Shown here piece after piece: positions 37,198 to 45,157 of a stretch of DNA of 45,157 nt. The stretch comes from an uncultured Pelagibacteraceae bacterium (GTDB lineage: Bacteria; Pseudomonadota; Alphaproteobacteria; Pelagibacterales; Pelagibacteraceae). The translations under genes and the position numbers were made by a program. The stretch spans positions 12,501 through 57,657 of the forward strand of contig CACKNV010000008.1 in assembly GCA_902601705.1 (NCBI GenBank). The letters are read 5' to 3'. Numbering within the stretch: the stretch's first letter is position 1; each line of letters opens with the position of its first letter. The notes beneath the pieces are model-generated. The model did no database searches. It was not told the origin of the DNA and worked only from the letters and a program-made list of their open reading frames with translations.

Positions 37198-37769
37198 TTT
37201 TTTATCTCTGGAACCGAGCTGTCTGAAAAATCTTTTATTTTAATCATAAGCAACCTAAATGGGATTAGCATTACCAGTGTTATAAATAGTTTAACAGCTA
37301 AATCTCCAAAAGCTAAGGTTACCCAAGAAATACCAGTTGCGAAAAACGCAATTGAAAAAAATAAAAATGTATCGGTAATAGATCCAATAACTGATGAAGC
37401 AAGAGGTGCTAAATACCATATTTTTTTTCTTAAAGTATCAAAAATTTGTACGTCTAAATTCTGAGCTATGAAAAAAGCTACTCCTGAACCAATAGCAATT
37501 CTTATAGAAATAACATCTGAAAAATTAGTAGAAACAAATAATGTCAAAAGCACTCCAATTGTGAATCCCACATATACAACTTTTCTTGCTACCAATTTTC
37601 CGTACGCACGATTTGCCAAATCTGTAATTAAAAAAGTGATTGGATAACTAAAAGCACCATAGGTAAGGATTTCATTTAATCCAAAATATTGAATTGGAAA
37701 TTGAACTAGGTAGTTCGAGAGAACAACAACCAAACCCATTAAAACAGAGAGTTTGTAAAATAAATTCAT
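37194..37769 (-). CDS. VUT-family transporter (queuosine precursor, YhhQ-like)
   Basis: 191 residues with six hydrophobic segments: [39 protein letters not shown] (the family signature), [36 protein letters not shown] and two more. YhhQ-type proteins import 7-deazaguanine precursors for queuosine in tRNA. The family match is good; the substrate is inferred from relatives. Stop overlaps the convergent cobT stop by 4 bases. 7 bases from rpmB upstream. Confidence 0.9.
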   Translation of the reverse strand: MNLFYKLSVLMGLVVVLSNYLVQFPIQYFGLNEILTYGAFSYPITFLITDLANRAYGKLVARKVVYVGFTIGVLLTLFVSTNFSDVISIRIAIGSGVAFFIAQNLDVQIFDTLRKKIWYLAPLASSVIGSITDTFLFFSIAFFATGISWVTLAFGDLAVKLFITLVMLIPFRLLMIKIKDFSDSSVPEIKN

Positions 37770-37776
37770 TATAGGG

Positions 37777-38055
37777 TTATGATTTTGCTGAAATAGATGC
37801 TTTAATTCTTTTTACTTTTTTTGAAAGTTTCGCGTTTTTTGCTGAAATCAAAAACTTATCAAGTCCCCCTTTAAAATCCACAGTTCTTAATGCAGCATTT
37901 GCTACGTTTAATTTGATATCTTTTTTTAAGATATCACTTCTAAAAATGACCTTTTTTAAATTAGGCAAAAATCTTCTTTTAGTTTTATTTTTAGCGTGGC
38001 TAACGTTGTGACCTTTTAAAGGTGATATTCCAGTTAATTCGCATCTTTTAGACAT
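37777..38055 (-). CDS. rpmB: 50S ribosomal protein L28
   Basis: 92 residues, MSKRCELTGISPLKGHNVSHAKN followed by RRFLPNLKKVIFRSDIL, the standard L28 pattern with a C-terminal extension (TVDFKGGLDKFLISAKNAKLSKKVKRI). An AGGAAAAAATT sequence precedes the ATG as ribosome binding site. Alphaproteobacterial L28 has this longer tail (about 90-100 residues). Alone between pyrD and the transporter. Confidence 0.97.
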   Translation of the reverse strand: MSKRCELTGISPLKGHNVSHAKNKTKRRFLPNLKKVIFRSDILKKDIKLNVANAALRTVDFKGGLDKFLISAKNAKLSKKVKRIKASISAKS

Positions 38056-38096
38056 AATTTTTTCCTGGTGTTATATAATTCTTGTATACAGCCGGG

Positions 38097-39143
38097 TCAA
38101 GCGTTAATTCCAACTGCTTCACTTATATTTTTAAGATTTTCTTTTTTTAAAATTGATATTAAATCTCTCTTTATCTCTTTAACAATGCCAGGCCCTTTAT
38201 AAACCATTCCAGTGTATAATTGCACTGCATCCGCACCCGCTGTTATTTTTTCAAAAGCATTTTCCCCAGAGTCTACCCCTCCAACACCGATTATTTTAAT
38301 TTTACCCTTAGTTTCTTTATAAAATTTCTTAATTAAATTTGTTGAAATATCTTTAAGCGGTTGTCCTGATAGGCCTCCAGCCTCGTTTTTTTTAATATCG
38401 GAGAGATTTTCACGATTACTATCTGTTGTGTTGGATACTATTATACCCTGTATTTTATGACTACTCACTAGTTCAACTATTGAGCCAATTTCATTATCAT
38501 TTATATCTGGTGATATTTTTATGGCTATTGGACAATCAATTTTTTTTTCTTTAATGATTTTATTAATTCCTATTAAAAGTTTTTTCATCTCCCTTTGATC
38601 ATGGAAATCTCTTAGACCCTCGGTGTTTGGAGAAGAAATATTAATTGTTATATATCCAGCATGTATACCGAGTCTTGAAAGACAAATATAATAATCATCT
38701 TCTTTATTTTTTGTCTCTTTATTTGGCCCGATATTGATTCCTAAAAAACCATCAGGATGATTGTTTGATATTCTTTTTGAAACAGTTTCTGAACCATGAT
38801 TATTAAATCCAAGTCGATTGATAAGAGCTTGATCTTTTTCTAATCTAAATATTCTTGGTTTTGGATTTCCTAATTGCTGTTTAGGAGTGACAGTACCCAC
38901 TTCAATAAAACCGAAGCCAAATTTAAAAAGTGAATTATAAACCTCAGCGCTTTTATCAAAACCAGCTGCTAAACCAATTGGATTTGAAATAGTTTTTCCT
39001 AAAATATTTGTTTCAAGCATTTCCTCATTCTCAACATTAAAAAAACTTTTTGGGAGAAAATTTGCTTTCAATGATTTTATAGCTAAATCATGAGCTACTT
39101 CTGGGTCTAATGAAAATATATAAGGTCTTAAAATTGAAAACAT
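38097..39143 (-). CDS. pyrD: Dihydroorotate dehydrogenase (quinone)
   Basis: Fourth step of pyrimidine synthesis, membrane-associated class 2 enzyme that passes electrons to ubiquinone. Motifs: NPIGLAAGFDKSAEVYNSL, FGFIEVGTVTPKQQLGNPKPRIFRL, the active-site region NISSPNTEGLRD and the FMN loop GVGGVDSGENAFEKITAGADAVQLYTG. The N-terminal helix (LRPYIFSLDPEVAHDLAI) gives membrane association. 348 residues. ATG overlaps the lysS stop by one base. Confidence 0.97.
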   Translation of the reverse strand: MFSILRPYIFSLDPEVAHDLAIKSLKANFLPKSFFNVENEEMLETNILGKTISNPIGLAAGFDKSAEVYNSLFKFGFGFIEVGTVTPKQQLGNPKPRIFRLEKDQALINRLGFNNHGSETVSKRISNNHPDGFLGINIGPNKETKNKEDDYYICLSRLGIHAGYITINISSPNTEGLRDFHDQREMKKLLIGINKIIKEKKIDCPIAIKISPDINDNEIGSIVELVSSHKIQGIIVSNTTDSNRENLSDIKKNEAGGLSGQPLKDISTNLIKKFYKETKGKIKIIGVGGVDSGENAFEKITAGADAVQLYTGMVYKGPGIVKEIKRDLISILKKENLKNISEAVGINA

Positions 39144-40711
39144 TAATTATTTTTTATTTTATCTCTCATTAACTCAATTGTCTCTTTCAATCCAAAAAAG
39201 CTGACAAAATAACCCATCCTAGGTCCATTTTCCTCTCCAAATACCACTTCATAAATTAATTTAAACCAATCACGTAAATTTTGCTCATACCCATTTTCTT
39301 TACCAGTTGCATATACAATCGTTTGGATTTCCTCCGGTTTTAAATTTTGTTTAATTTCAGTTAATTTTGAAACAAGATTTTCTAAGGCTTTCTTTTCTCC
39401 AAGCGAGGGTTTTTTAAATTTTTTATTTGGTTCAACCTTATCTTTAAAATAGTTTATTGCAAATTCGGTTAATCCATCTAAAATTGGATAATCTTTTGGC
39501 TTAATATCTTGATGAAATCTATTAATAAACTTCCATAAAATTTCTTTACTGTCTGCATTACTAGACCCGACTAAATTCAATAACATTGAAAAAGGCATTA
39601 TAATTTTTTCTGCTGGTGGTGTTCCATTATGTACATGCCAAACAGGATTTAAAATTTGATCTTTTTCTTTTTGGTTAGGGTATTTTTCAATACTTGCTAG
39701 ATACTCATCGACTGTTTTAGGTACAACCTCTGCGTAAAGTTTTTTTGCTCTTTTTGGATTAGGATACATATAAAGAGATAAGCTTTCTGGTGATGCATAT
39801 CTAAGCCATTGTTCTATAGAAATTCCATTTCCTTTCGATTTAGAGATTTTTTCTCCTTTTTCGTCTAAAAAAAGTTCATACGCAAATCCATTTGGGGGAT
39901 TTTTCCCAAGGGTTTTGCAAATCTTATTAGATAAAATAGCACTTTCAGTTAAATCTTTACCATACATTTCAAAATCAACATCAAAAGTAAACCATCTCAT
40001 TGCCCAGTCTACTTTCCACTGCAATTTGCAGTTACCATCTAAAATACTAATCTCTATTTTTTCTCCTTTATTATCAAAAATTGCTTTTCCAGCTTTACTG
40101 TCTATTTCTAGCAGTGGTATTTCTAGTACCAAACCTGTTTTTGGACAAATTGGTAAAAATGGACAATACGTTTTTCTTCTTTCCTCTCGTAGAGTTGGAA
40201 GAATAATATTCATTACATCATCATATTTTTCTGCAACTCTCGTTAGCGATTTATTAAAGACACCATTTTTATAATTTTCTGTTGAGCTTTTAAAAATGAA
40301 TTTGAACTTAAATTTATTTAAAAATTCTTTGAGTCTCTCGTTATTATGTTCGCCAAAGCTGTTAAATTTTTTAAATGGATCAGGTATATTTGTTAAAGGT
40401 TTTCCTAAATTATCTTTTAAAATTTGATCATTAGGAATATTATCAGGCACTTTTCTTAGACCGTCCATATCATCAGAAAAAGTAATAAGCTCATGATTTA
40501 TTTTTTCTATATGGTTGAGAGCATTAATCATCATGGTGGTCCTAGCAACCTCGCCAAAAGTCCCTATGTGAGGTAATCCACTGGGCCCGTACCCAGTTTG
40601 AAAAGTGATTTTACCTTTTTTTTTTATAATATCTTTTCTATCTTTTAATAGCTTTCTAATTTCCACAAATGGCCAGGATGAAGTAGATTGAATTAAGTTA
40701 TTATCCAGCAT
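39143..40711 (-). CDS. lysS: Class I lysyl-tRNA synthetase
   Basis: 522 residues with the class I signatures: HIGH-like PHIG (47-50) in GYGPSGLPHIG and KISKS (288-292). This is the archaeal-type LysRS typical of alphaproteobacteria (and spirochaetes), unrelated in fold to the class II LysRS of E. coli. It contains the zinc/cysteine stretch TYCPFLPICPKTG at about 176-188. No class II LysRS is in the window. Divergent from trkH with a 93-base gap. Confidence 0.96.
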   Translation of the reverse strand: MLDNNLIQSTSSWPFVEIRKLLKDRKDIIKKKGKITFQTGYGPSGLPHIGTFGEVARTTMMINALNHIEKINHELITFSDDMDGLRKVPDNIPNDQILKDNLGKPLTNIPDPFKKFNSFGEHNNERLKEFLNKFKFKFIFKSSTENYKNGVFNKSLTRVAEKYDDVMNIILPTLREERRKTYCPFLPICPKTGLVLEIPLLEIDSKAGKAIFDNKGEKIEISILDGNCKLQWKVDWAMRWFTFDVDFEMYGKDLTESAILSNKICKTLGKNPPNGFAYELFLDEKGEKISKSKGNGISIEQWLRYASPESLSLYMYPNPKRAKKLYAEVVPKTVDEYLASIEKYPNQKEKDQILNPVWHVHNGTPPAEKIIMPFSMLLNLVGSSNADSKEILWKFINRFHQDIKPKDYPILDGLTEFAINYFKDKVEPNKKFKKPSLGEKKALENLVSKLTEIKQNLKPEEIQTIVYATGKENGYEQNLRDWFKLIYEVVFGEENGPRMGYFVSFFGLKETIELMRDKIKNN

Positions 40712-40804
40712 AGTAATGGTTTATTAAATTTTATATGCAAAATACAGTTATAATTACAACATATTAAGTTGAATTTTAAAACTATTTAAATAATCTCATT
40801 TTTA

Positions 40805-42253
40805 ATGGCTAGTAACAAAACAGTTTTTTTCTTAATTGGTGTATTGCTCATCGTGTTGGGGCTTTCAATGCTAGCACCATATTCTATGCAAGTTATTTAT
40901 AAAGAAAATAGCCACAGTTTTATCTCATCCTCTTTTGTTACAATATTTATTGGTATTCTATGCATATTAGCAAACCTTGAAAAAGATTTAAGATTAAACC
41001 TTAGACAAACTTTTTTATTTTCAACACTTGCTTGGGTAACTGTTGCAATTTTTGGAAGCCTACCTTTTGTTTTATCCAGTCAAACATTTTCATTTAGTGA
41101 TGCTTTTTTTGAGAGCATGTCAGGTATAACGACAACGGGTGCCACTATTATCTCAGATTTAGATAATAGCCCAAAAAGTATTTTATTGTGGAGAGCTATA
41201 ATGCAATGGTTAGGAGGTATTGGTATCGTTGTAATGGCTATTACGATTTTACCTCTATTAAAAGTTGGGGGAATGCAACTTTTTAAAATGGAAGGACCTG
41301 ATAGCACTGAAAAGATTTTGCCAAGAACTATCGAGGTAGCTACTATTATAATTTCAACCTATATAATTCTTACACTATTTTGTGGTTTTTTTTACTGGAT
41401 ATTTGGAATGACAATTTTTGATAGTATTTGTCACGCAATGACAACTATAGCGACGGGTGGTTTTTCGACTCATAATGATTCAATTGGTTTTTTTAAAAAT
41501 TCAAATATTGAAATAGTCGCTAGCCTTTTCATTATTTTAGGAAGTATACCTTTTATTTCATATTTAAAATTTTCCCAAGGGAATAGAAAAATTTTCTTCC
41601 AAGATGTTCAGATAAAAGGTTTAATTTATTTATTAGCTATATCAATAGCAATAATGTTTTTATATTTATTATTCATTAATTATGAGAGTAATTTATTTGA
41701 TAAAATTCGAATATCCTCATTCAATGTAATTTCCATTTTATCAGGCACAGGATATGTAACAGATGACTTTGGTTTATGGGGTAAATTTTCTTTAATTTTC
41801 TTCTTATTTTTGATGTTCATAGGTGGTTGCGCTGGATCGACTGCATGTGGGATCAAAATTTTTAGATTACAGATGCTATTAATTTTTTTAAAAAATCAAG
41901 TTAAAAAATTAATATATCCAAACAGTGTCGTAATAAATAAATATAATAATAACAAAATTTCAGATGATTTCATTAGATCGGTAATTATTTTTATTTTTTC
42001 TTTCTTGTTTATATTTTTGATCATTGCTATGCTTCTTTCGATAAGTGGATTAGACTTTGTAACTTCAATCTCCGGTGCAGCAAGTTCTATTTCAAATGTT
42101 GGACCTGGATTAGGTGAAATAATTGGACCAGATGGAAATTATAAAAGTTTACCAGATGTATCTAAATGGATTTTAGCAACAGGAATGTTGCTAGGAAGAT
42201 TAGAGCTATTTGCGGTTTTAGTTCTTTTCTTCCCGTCTTTTTGGAGAAACTAA
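40805..42253 (+). CDS. trkH: Trk-type potassium transporter TrkH
   Basis: 482 residues, integral inner-membrane K+ channel-like transporter with about ten hydrophobic segments and four pore loops: SGITTTGATII, TMTTIATGGFSTHN, SGTGYVTDDF and SSISNVGPGLGEI (selectivity-filter glycines). It works with the NAD-binding TrkA subunit, not encoded here. Ends 3 bases before the AmpG gene, so likely co-transcribed with it. Confidence 0.95.
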   Translation: MASNKTVFFLIGVLLIVLGLSMLAPYSMQVIYKENSHSFISSSFVTIFIGILCILANLEKDLRLNLRQTFLFSTLAWVTVAIFGSLPFVLSSQTFSFSDAFFESMSGITTTGATIISDLDNSPKSILLWRAIMQWLGGIGIVVMAITILPLLKVGGMQLFKMEGPDSTEKILPRTIEVATIIISTYIILTLFCGFFYWIFGMTIFDSICHAMTTIATGGFSTHNDSIGFFKNSNIEIVASLFIILGSIPFISYLKFSQGNRKIFFQDVQIKGLIYLLAISIAIMFLYLLFINYESNLFDKIRISSFNVISILSGTGYVTDDFGLWGKFSLIFFLFLMFIGGCAGSTACGIKIFRLQMLLIFLKNQVKKLIYPNSVVINKYNNNKISDDFIRSVIIFIFSFLFIFLIIAMLLSISGLDFVTSISGAASSISNVGPGLGEIIGPDGNYKSLPDVSKWILATGMLLGRLELFAVLVLFFPSFWRN

Positions 42254-42256
42254 TTT

Positions 42257-43630
42257 ATGGAAATATATAAAAAACAAACTTTTGCGGAAACTTTCTCGGT
42301 TTATTTCGATCGCAGAATGATAAAAATTTTATTACTTGGAGCTATCAGTGGTTTTCCATGGGTTATTATAGGTAGTAGCTTAAGTCTTTGGTTAAAAGAA
42401 GATGGGTTAAGCAGAAGCACAATCGGATGGGCTGGACTAATTTTTGCTGTTTATGCTTTTAATTATTTATGGGCTCCAGTTATAGATAGAATAAGAATTC
42501 CATGGCTTACAGCAAAAGTCGGGCATAGACGGGGCTGGATCATTACAATGCAAACTTTGATTATACTTTGTTTAGTTTGCTGGAGCTTGATTAATCCAAC
42601 TACAAATTTAGCTCTAGTTATAAGTATTGGGCTTGTTATTGCAATCGCTTCAGCTACTCAAGATATTACTGTAGATGCATTGAGAATAGAACAAATCGGT
42701 GAGCATGAAGGTAAATCAATGCAGGCAGGAGCTGCAATGGCTGTTGTTGGATGGTGGACTGGATATAAATTAGGAGGCGTTATTGCTCTTAATGCAGCAG
42801 AATTATTTCAAAAAGCAGGATTTGAAAACTATTGGCAAATCACTTTTTTGATTTTAGGTATATTAATCATAGCCTGCAATATTGGTCTTCTATTTATTAA
42901 TGAACCTCAACCAACCGATAGGGCAGAAAAACAAAGACAAACTGATCAAATTATTCAAGATAAGTTAGGCTCTTCAAATTTTATATCAAAATCTGTTGCT
43001 TGGCTGACCGGTACAGTTATCGGTCCAGTGGTAAGTTTTTTTAAAAAAAATGGTTTCAAAATTGCTATAGGAATTTTAGGTTTTGTTTTTCTTTTTAAAA
43101 TAGGTGAAGCTTTTTTAGGAAGAATGTCAGTTATTTTTTACAAAGAAATTGGATTTACCAAATCTGACATAGCGCTTTATTCAAAAGGACTTGGTTGGAT
43201 AACAACAGTAATTTTTACTTTAATAGGAGGGTTGTTCGCTATTCGCTCTGGAGTGATTAAAGCTATGTTTGTGTCTGGAATCTTAATGGCTTCCACAAAT
43301 CTTTTGTTTTCTCTATTAGCATGGTCAGGTAAATCAGAGTTATTGTTTGCAATAGCAGTTATATTTGACGATATGGCAGCAGCCTTCGCCACTGTTGCAT
43401 TTGTTGCTTTTATTTCTATGCTGGTTGATAGAACTTACACTGCAACTCAGTACGCGCTTCTTTCGTCAATTGGGACAGCTGGAAGAACTACCTTGGCTGC
43501 GTCTTCAGGGGCTTTAGTTGATTGGCTAAATGGAGATTGGGGTATATTTTTTATAATAACAGCTGTGATGGTAATACCATCTCTTATCTTTCTTTATATA
43601 ATTAAAGATAAACTAAAGTTGAATGACTAA
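42257..43630 (+). CDS. ampG: AmpG-like muropeptide permease (MFS)
   Basis: 457 residues, 12-14 membrane segments of the major facilitator superfamily. The start (RMIKILLLGAISGFPWVIIGSSLSLWLKEDGLSRSTIGWAGL) and ATQDITVDALRIEQIGEHEGKSMQAGAAM are the AmpG pattern. AmpG imports GlcNAc-anhydroMurNAc peptides for wall recycling. Here it is directly followed, with an 8-base overlap, by a NlpC/P60 peptidase, which fits a recycling pair. A different solute for this MFS member remains possible. Confidence 0.88.
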   Translation: MEIYKKQTFAETFSVYFDRRMIKILLLGAISGFPWVIIGSSLSLWLKEDGLSRSTIGWAGLIFAVYAFNYLWAPVIDRIRIPWLTAKVGHRRGWIITMQTLIILCLVCWSLINPTTNLALVISIGLVIAIASATQDITVDALRIEQIGEHEGKSMQAGAAMAVVGWWTGYKLGGVIALNAAELFQKAGFENYWQITFLILGILIIACNIGLLFINEPQPTDRAEKQRQTDQIIQDKLGSSNFISKSVAWLTGTVIGPVVSFFKKNGFKIAIGILGFVFLFKIGEAFLGRMSVIFYKEIGFTKSDIALYSKGLGWITTVIFTLIGGLFAIRSGVIKAMFVSGILMASTNLLFSLLAWSGKSELLFAIAVIFDDMAAAFATVAFVAFISMLVDRTYTATQYALLSSIGTAGRTTLAASSGALVDWLNGDWGIFFIITAVMVIPSLIFLYIIKDKLKLND

Positions 43631-44360
43631 ATATTTTACAAATATTTATCCCGAGGTAAGTCTTTACAGAAAACCTTCTACTAAATCTGAGACTGTAACT
43701 CAGATGATTTACGGGGATAGTTTTTCTGTTTCAAAAAAATCAAAAAAATGGCTTAAAATAAAAATTAAAGAGGATAGATACAAGGGATACATAAAAAATA
43801 AAAACTATCCTAGTTTTTTAAAACCAACTCATAAGGTAAATTCGTTAAAAGCAAAAGTTTTTAAATTTCCTAATAAAATTAAGAAGCATGAAATAACTTA
43901 CGGTTCTAAAATAAAAGTTATAGAAAGTAATTCAAAATTTTTTAAATTTGCTAAAGGATGGATAAAAAAAAAGGACGTAAAACCTGTCTCTTTTAAAGAA
44001 AACAGCCCATTTAAAAAAATAACCTCTTTTAAAAATATAAAATATAAATGGGGTGGTAAATCTTTTAAGGGAATTGACTGCTCGGCGCTCGTGCAAGTTT
44101 TTCTAAATTTTAATAATAAATTTTGTCCACGGGATGCTAGTGACCAAGTTAAATATTTCAAAAAAAATATAAAATTAAAAAATATAAAAAAAAATGATAT
44201 TATTTATTGGAAAGGTCACGTGGCAATTGCTCTATCAAAAAAAAAATTGATACATGCTTACGGACCAATGAAAAAAACTGTGATTATGGGTATAGATCAA
44301 ACGATTAAAAGAATAAAAAGAACAGCTAAATTGAAAGTAATTGGAATTAAAAGACTATAA
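43623..44360 (+). CDS. NlpC/P60 family cysteine peptidase
   Basis: 245 residues. Two SH3b-like repeats occupy the N-terminal half (YPEVSLYRKPSTKSETVTQM, KAKVFKFPNKIKKHEI); the C-terminal NlpC/P60 domain has catalytic C153 (GIDCSALVQ) and H199 (KGHVAIALS). Relatives split the D-Glu-mDAP bond of muropeptides. There is no signal peptide, so it would act in the cytosol on imported muropeptides, consistent with its position behind ampG. Related to the YkfC type with an SH3b region. The overlap with ampG indicates coupling. Confidence 0.92.
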   Translation: MTKYFTNIYPEVSLYRKPSTKSETVTQMIYGDSFSVSKKSKKWLKIKIKEDRYKGYIKNKNYPSFLKPTHKVNSLKAKVFKFPNKIKKHEITYGSKIKVIESNSKFFKFAKGWIKKKDVKPVSFKENSPFKKITSFKNIKYKWGGKSFKGIDCSALVQVFLNFNNKFCPRDASDQVKYFKKNIKLKNIKKNDIIYWKGHVAIALSKKKLIHAYGPMKKTVIMGIDQTIKRIKRTAKLKVIGIKRL

Positions 44361-44366
44361 ACAGCA

Positions 44367-44396
44367 AAGGCAGCTTCAGTCTCCCTCCGCTGCCCT
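44367..44396. terminator. GC-rich hairpin between convergent genes
   Basis: GGCAGC (44371-44376 region) and GCTGCC (about 14 bases on) form a 6-base-pair stem, extended by AA/TT, in the 126-base gap between the convergent NlpC/P60 and beta-barrel genes. The position and stem suggest a bidirectional terminator, but there is only a short T-run (CTTATT) after it on the plus strand. Its loop is GC-rich (CTCCCTCC), unusual here. Exact edges are approximate by a few bases. Confidence 0.45.
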
Positions 44397-44486
44397 TATT
44401 CCTAATATATCTGATTCGTTAAATTCAATTAAGACTCTTTTAAGTTGTATGTGGATATTTAAACTTACTATGATAATCAATCTTAA

Positions 44487-45157
44487 TTAAAAGTTAAGTT
44501 TGAATCCCAGATTTCCAATTAAGCTTTTAACATCCTGATTAGTATTTTTTGCAGAAATACCGGCAGTAAATTTTCCATTATCTGCAATCTTTTTTTCGTA
44601 ACCTAAATTAGCAACTAATGAAATCTCTCTTGCAAGAGCATTGTCTTGTTTGTACGTGGCACTTGTGCCATTAATTGAATAAACTTGAGATTTGTCTCCT
44701 ATCAAATTTCTAAAATCTAACAACCAGCCTAGATTAAAATTATTATTATCATTATTTATAAGATTATATTTATCAGAAAAAAATACAGACACGTTGCCCA
44801 CTTTTCTGTTTCTCCATGAATAATATTTGCTCTCGTCATAACTTGGAGTAATTGAAAAACTTCCGGTAAATCCAATATTTGGAATAAGCTTGGGATTAGT
44901 TTTTGTTACACCAGAATGTACTTCGAAAGTTTGGTAATTACTGTCTATATCTAATTTACCTGATGATGTTGTGTTTGTTAAAATTGTTCTCTCACCCTCT
45001 TTTAAAGTAATTCCACCTAAAATAAAAGAATCTAAGTTTAAAAGATATTTATTGCTTGGAATATACAATCCAGCAGAAACATTTTGATATGTTATTTTAT
45101 GATCTGCTTCAAAATCTTGAGCCCCAGCTTCAAAAGCAAGAATGAAATCTGAATTTT
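44487..45157 (-). CDS. Outer-membrane beta-barrel (autotransporter-like) protein, C-terminal part
   Basis: The frame is open to the window edge, so this is a fragment of at least 223 residues; the apparent TTG start near 45068 is internal. The protein shows alternating hydrophobic strands separated by polar loops (SFSITPSYDESKY, LGWLLDFRNLIG, ISLVANLGYEKKIADNGKFTAGIS) and ends in an aromatic residue (NLGFKLNF), the usual outer-membrane insertion signal. The GYEKKI pattern is that of autotransporter-type barrels. The passenger, if any, lies outside. No function can be assigned. Confidence 0.8.
   Translation of the reverse strand, partial: NSDFILAFEAGAQDFEADHKITYQNVSAGLYIPSNKYLLNLDSFILGGITLKEGERTILTNTTSSGKLDIDSNYQTFEVHSGVTKTNPKLIPNIGFTGSFSITPSYDESKYYSWRNRKVGNVSVFFSDKYNLINNDNNNFNLGWLLDFRNLIGDKSQVYSINGTSATYKQDNALAREISLVANLGYEKKIADNGKFTAGISAKNTNQDVKSLIGNLGFKLNF

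Noticed and set aside
45066-45068. TTG start giving a complete 193-residue beta-barrel protein
   Set aside because: The frame is open upstream to the window edge with the same beta-strand pattern (FILAFEAG...), so the gene is truncated, not short.

Overview
The window is AT-rich, densely packed chromosomal DNA from a free-living marine alphaproteobacterium of the SAR11 group (Pelagibacterales). Three things point there. The 16S rRNA fragment at the left edge contains the target sites of three classical SAR11 oligonucleotide probes as I recall them. The gene order is alphaproteobacterial: DUF4167-prmC-prfA, murA-DUF2948-hisD, bolA-DnaJ-cobS-cobT, and a class I lysyl-tRNA synthetase. Almost every intergenic gap is shorter than 60 bases and many genes overlap by 1 to 34 bases. 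I see no insertion sequence, prophage, CRISPR array or obvious genomic island; this is core genome.

Layout. 1-1044: 5' two thirds of a 16S rRNA gene on the minus strand, with a roughly 320-base leader and promoter region up to 1364. 1365-2711: an M23 murein peptidase. 2715-7311 (minus): DUF4167, prmC, prfA, ispG and lysC. 7370-9826: ubiG (+), then DUF1178 and argJ (minus). 9871-12435: secA (+). 12438-17743 (minus): photolyase, tRNA-Phe, infA, hisD, DUF2948, murA, dcd. 17744-18242: a loose region with one small basic protein, a hairpin ahead of dcd and an unassigned spacer. 18243-20682 (minus): a DUF255 thioredoxin-like protein and a VTT-domain membrane protein. 20733-27844 (+): a long overlapping run rpmH, rnpA, yidD, yidC, argB, HAD phosphatase, dapD, dapE, SET methyltransferase, glycosyltransferase. 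27848-31954 (minus): truA, fmt, def, a 578-residue exported protein, and a 59-residue membrane protein. 32027-37197: aroK, aroB (+), bolA (minus), zinc-motif DnaJ, cobS and cobT (+). 37194-40711 (minus): VUT-family transporter, rpmB, pyrD, lysS. 40805-44360 (+): trkH, ampG-like permease, NlpC/P60 hydrolase. 44487-45157 (minus): C-terminal part of an outer-membrane beta-barrel protein that runs off the right edge.

Functionally the genes cover translation (prfA with its methylase prmC, infA, tRNA-Phe, fmt with def, truA, lysS, rpmH, rpmB), protein export and insertion (secA, yidC, yidD), lysine/DAP, arginine, histidine and shikimate biosynthesis, isoprenoid and ubiquinone synthesis, and wall synthesis and turnover (murA, M23, AmpG, NlpC/P60).

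The parts most worth a second look are the CobS/CobT AAA+-VWA pair coupled to a zinc-motif J-protein and BolA with no cobalamin genes nearby; a tRNA-Phe that has lost both partners of the 18-55 elbow contact and shares a base with the infA stop codon; the 59-residue membrane protein; the GNRA-capped hairpin ahead of dcd; and the unexplained 18050-18242 spacer.
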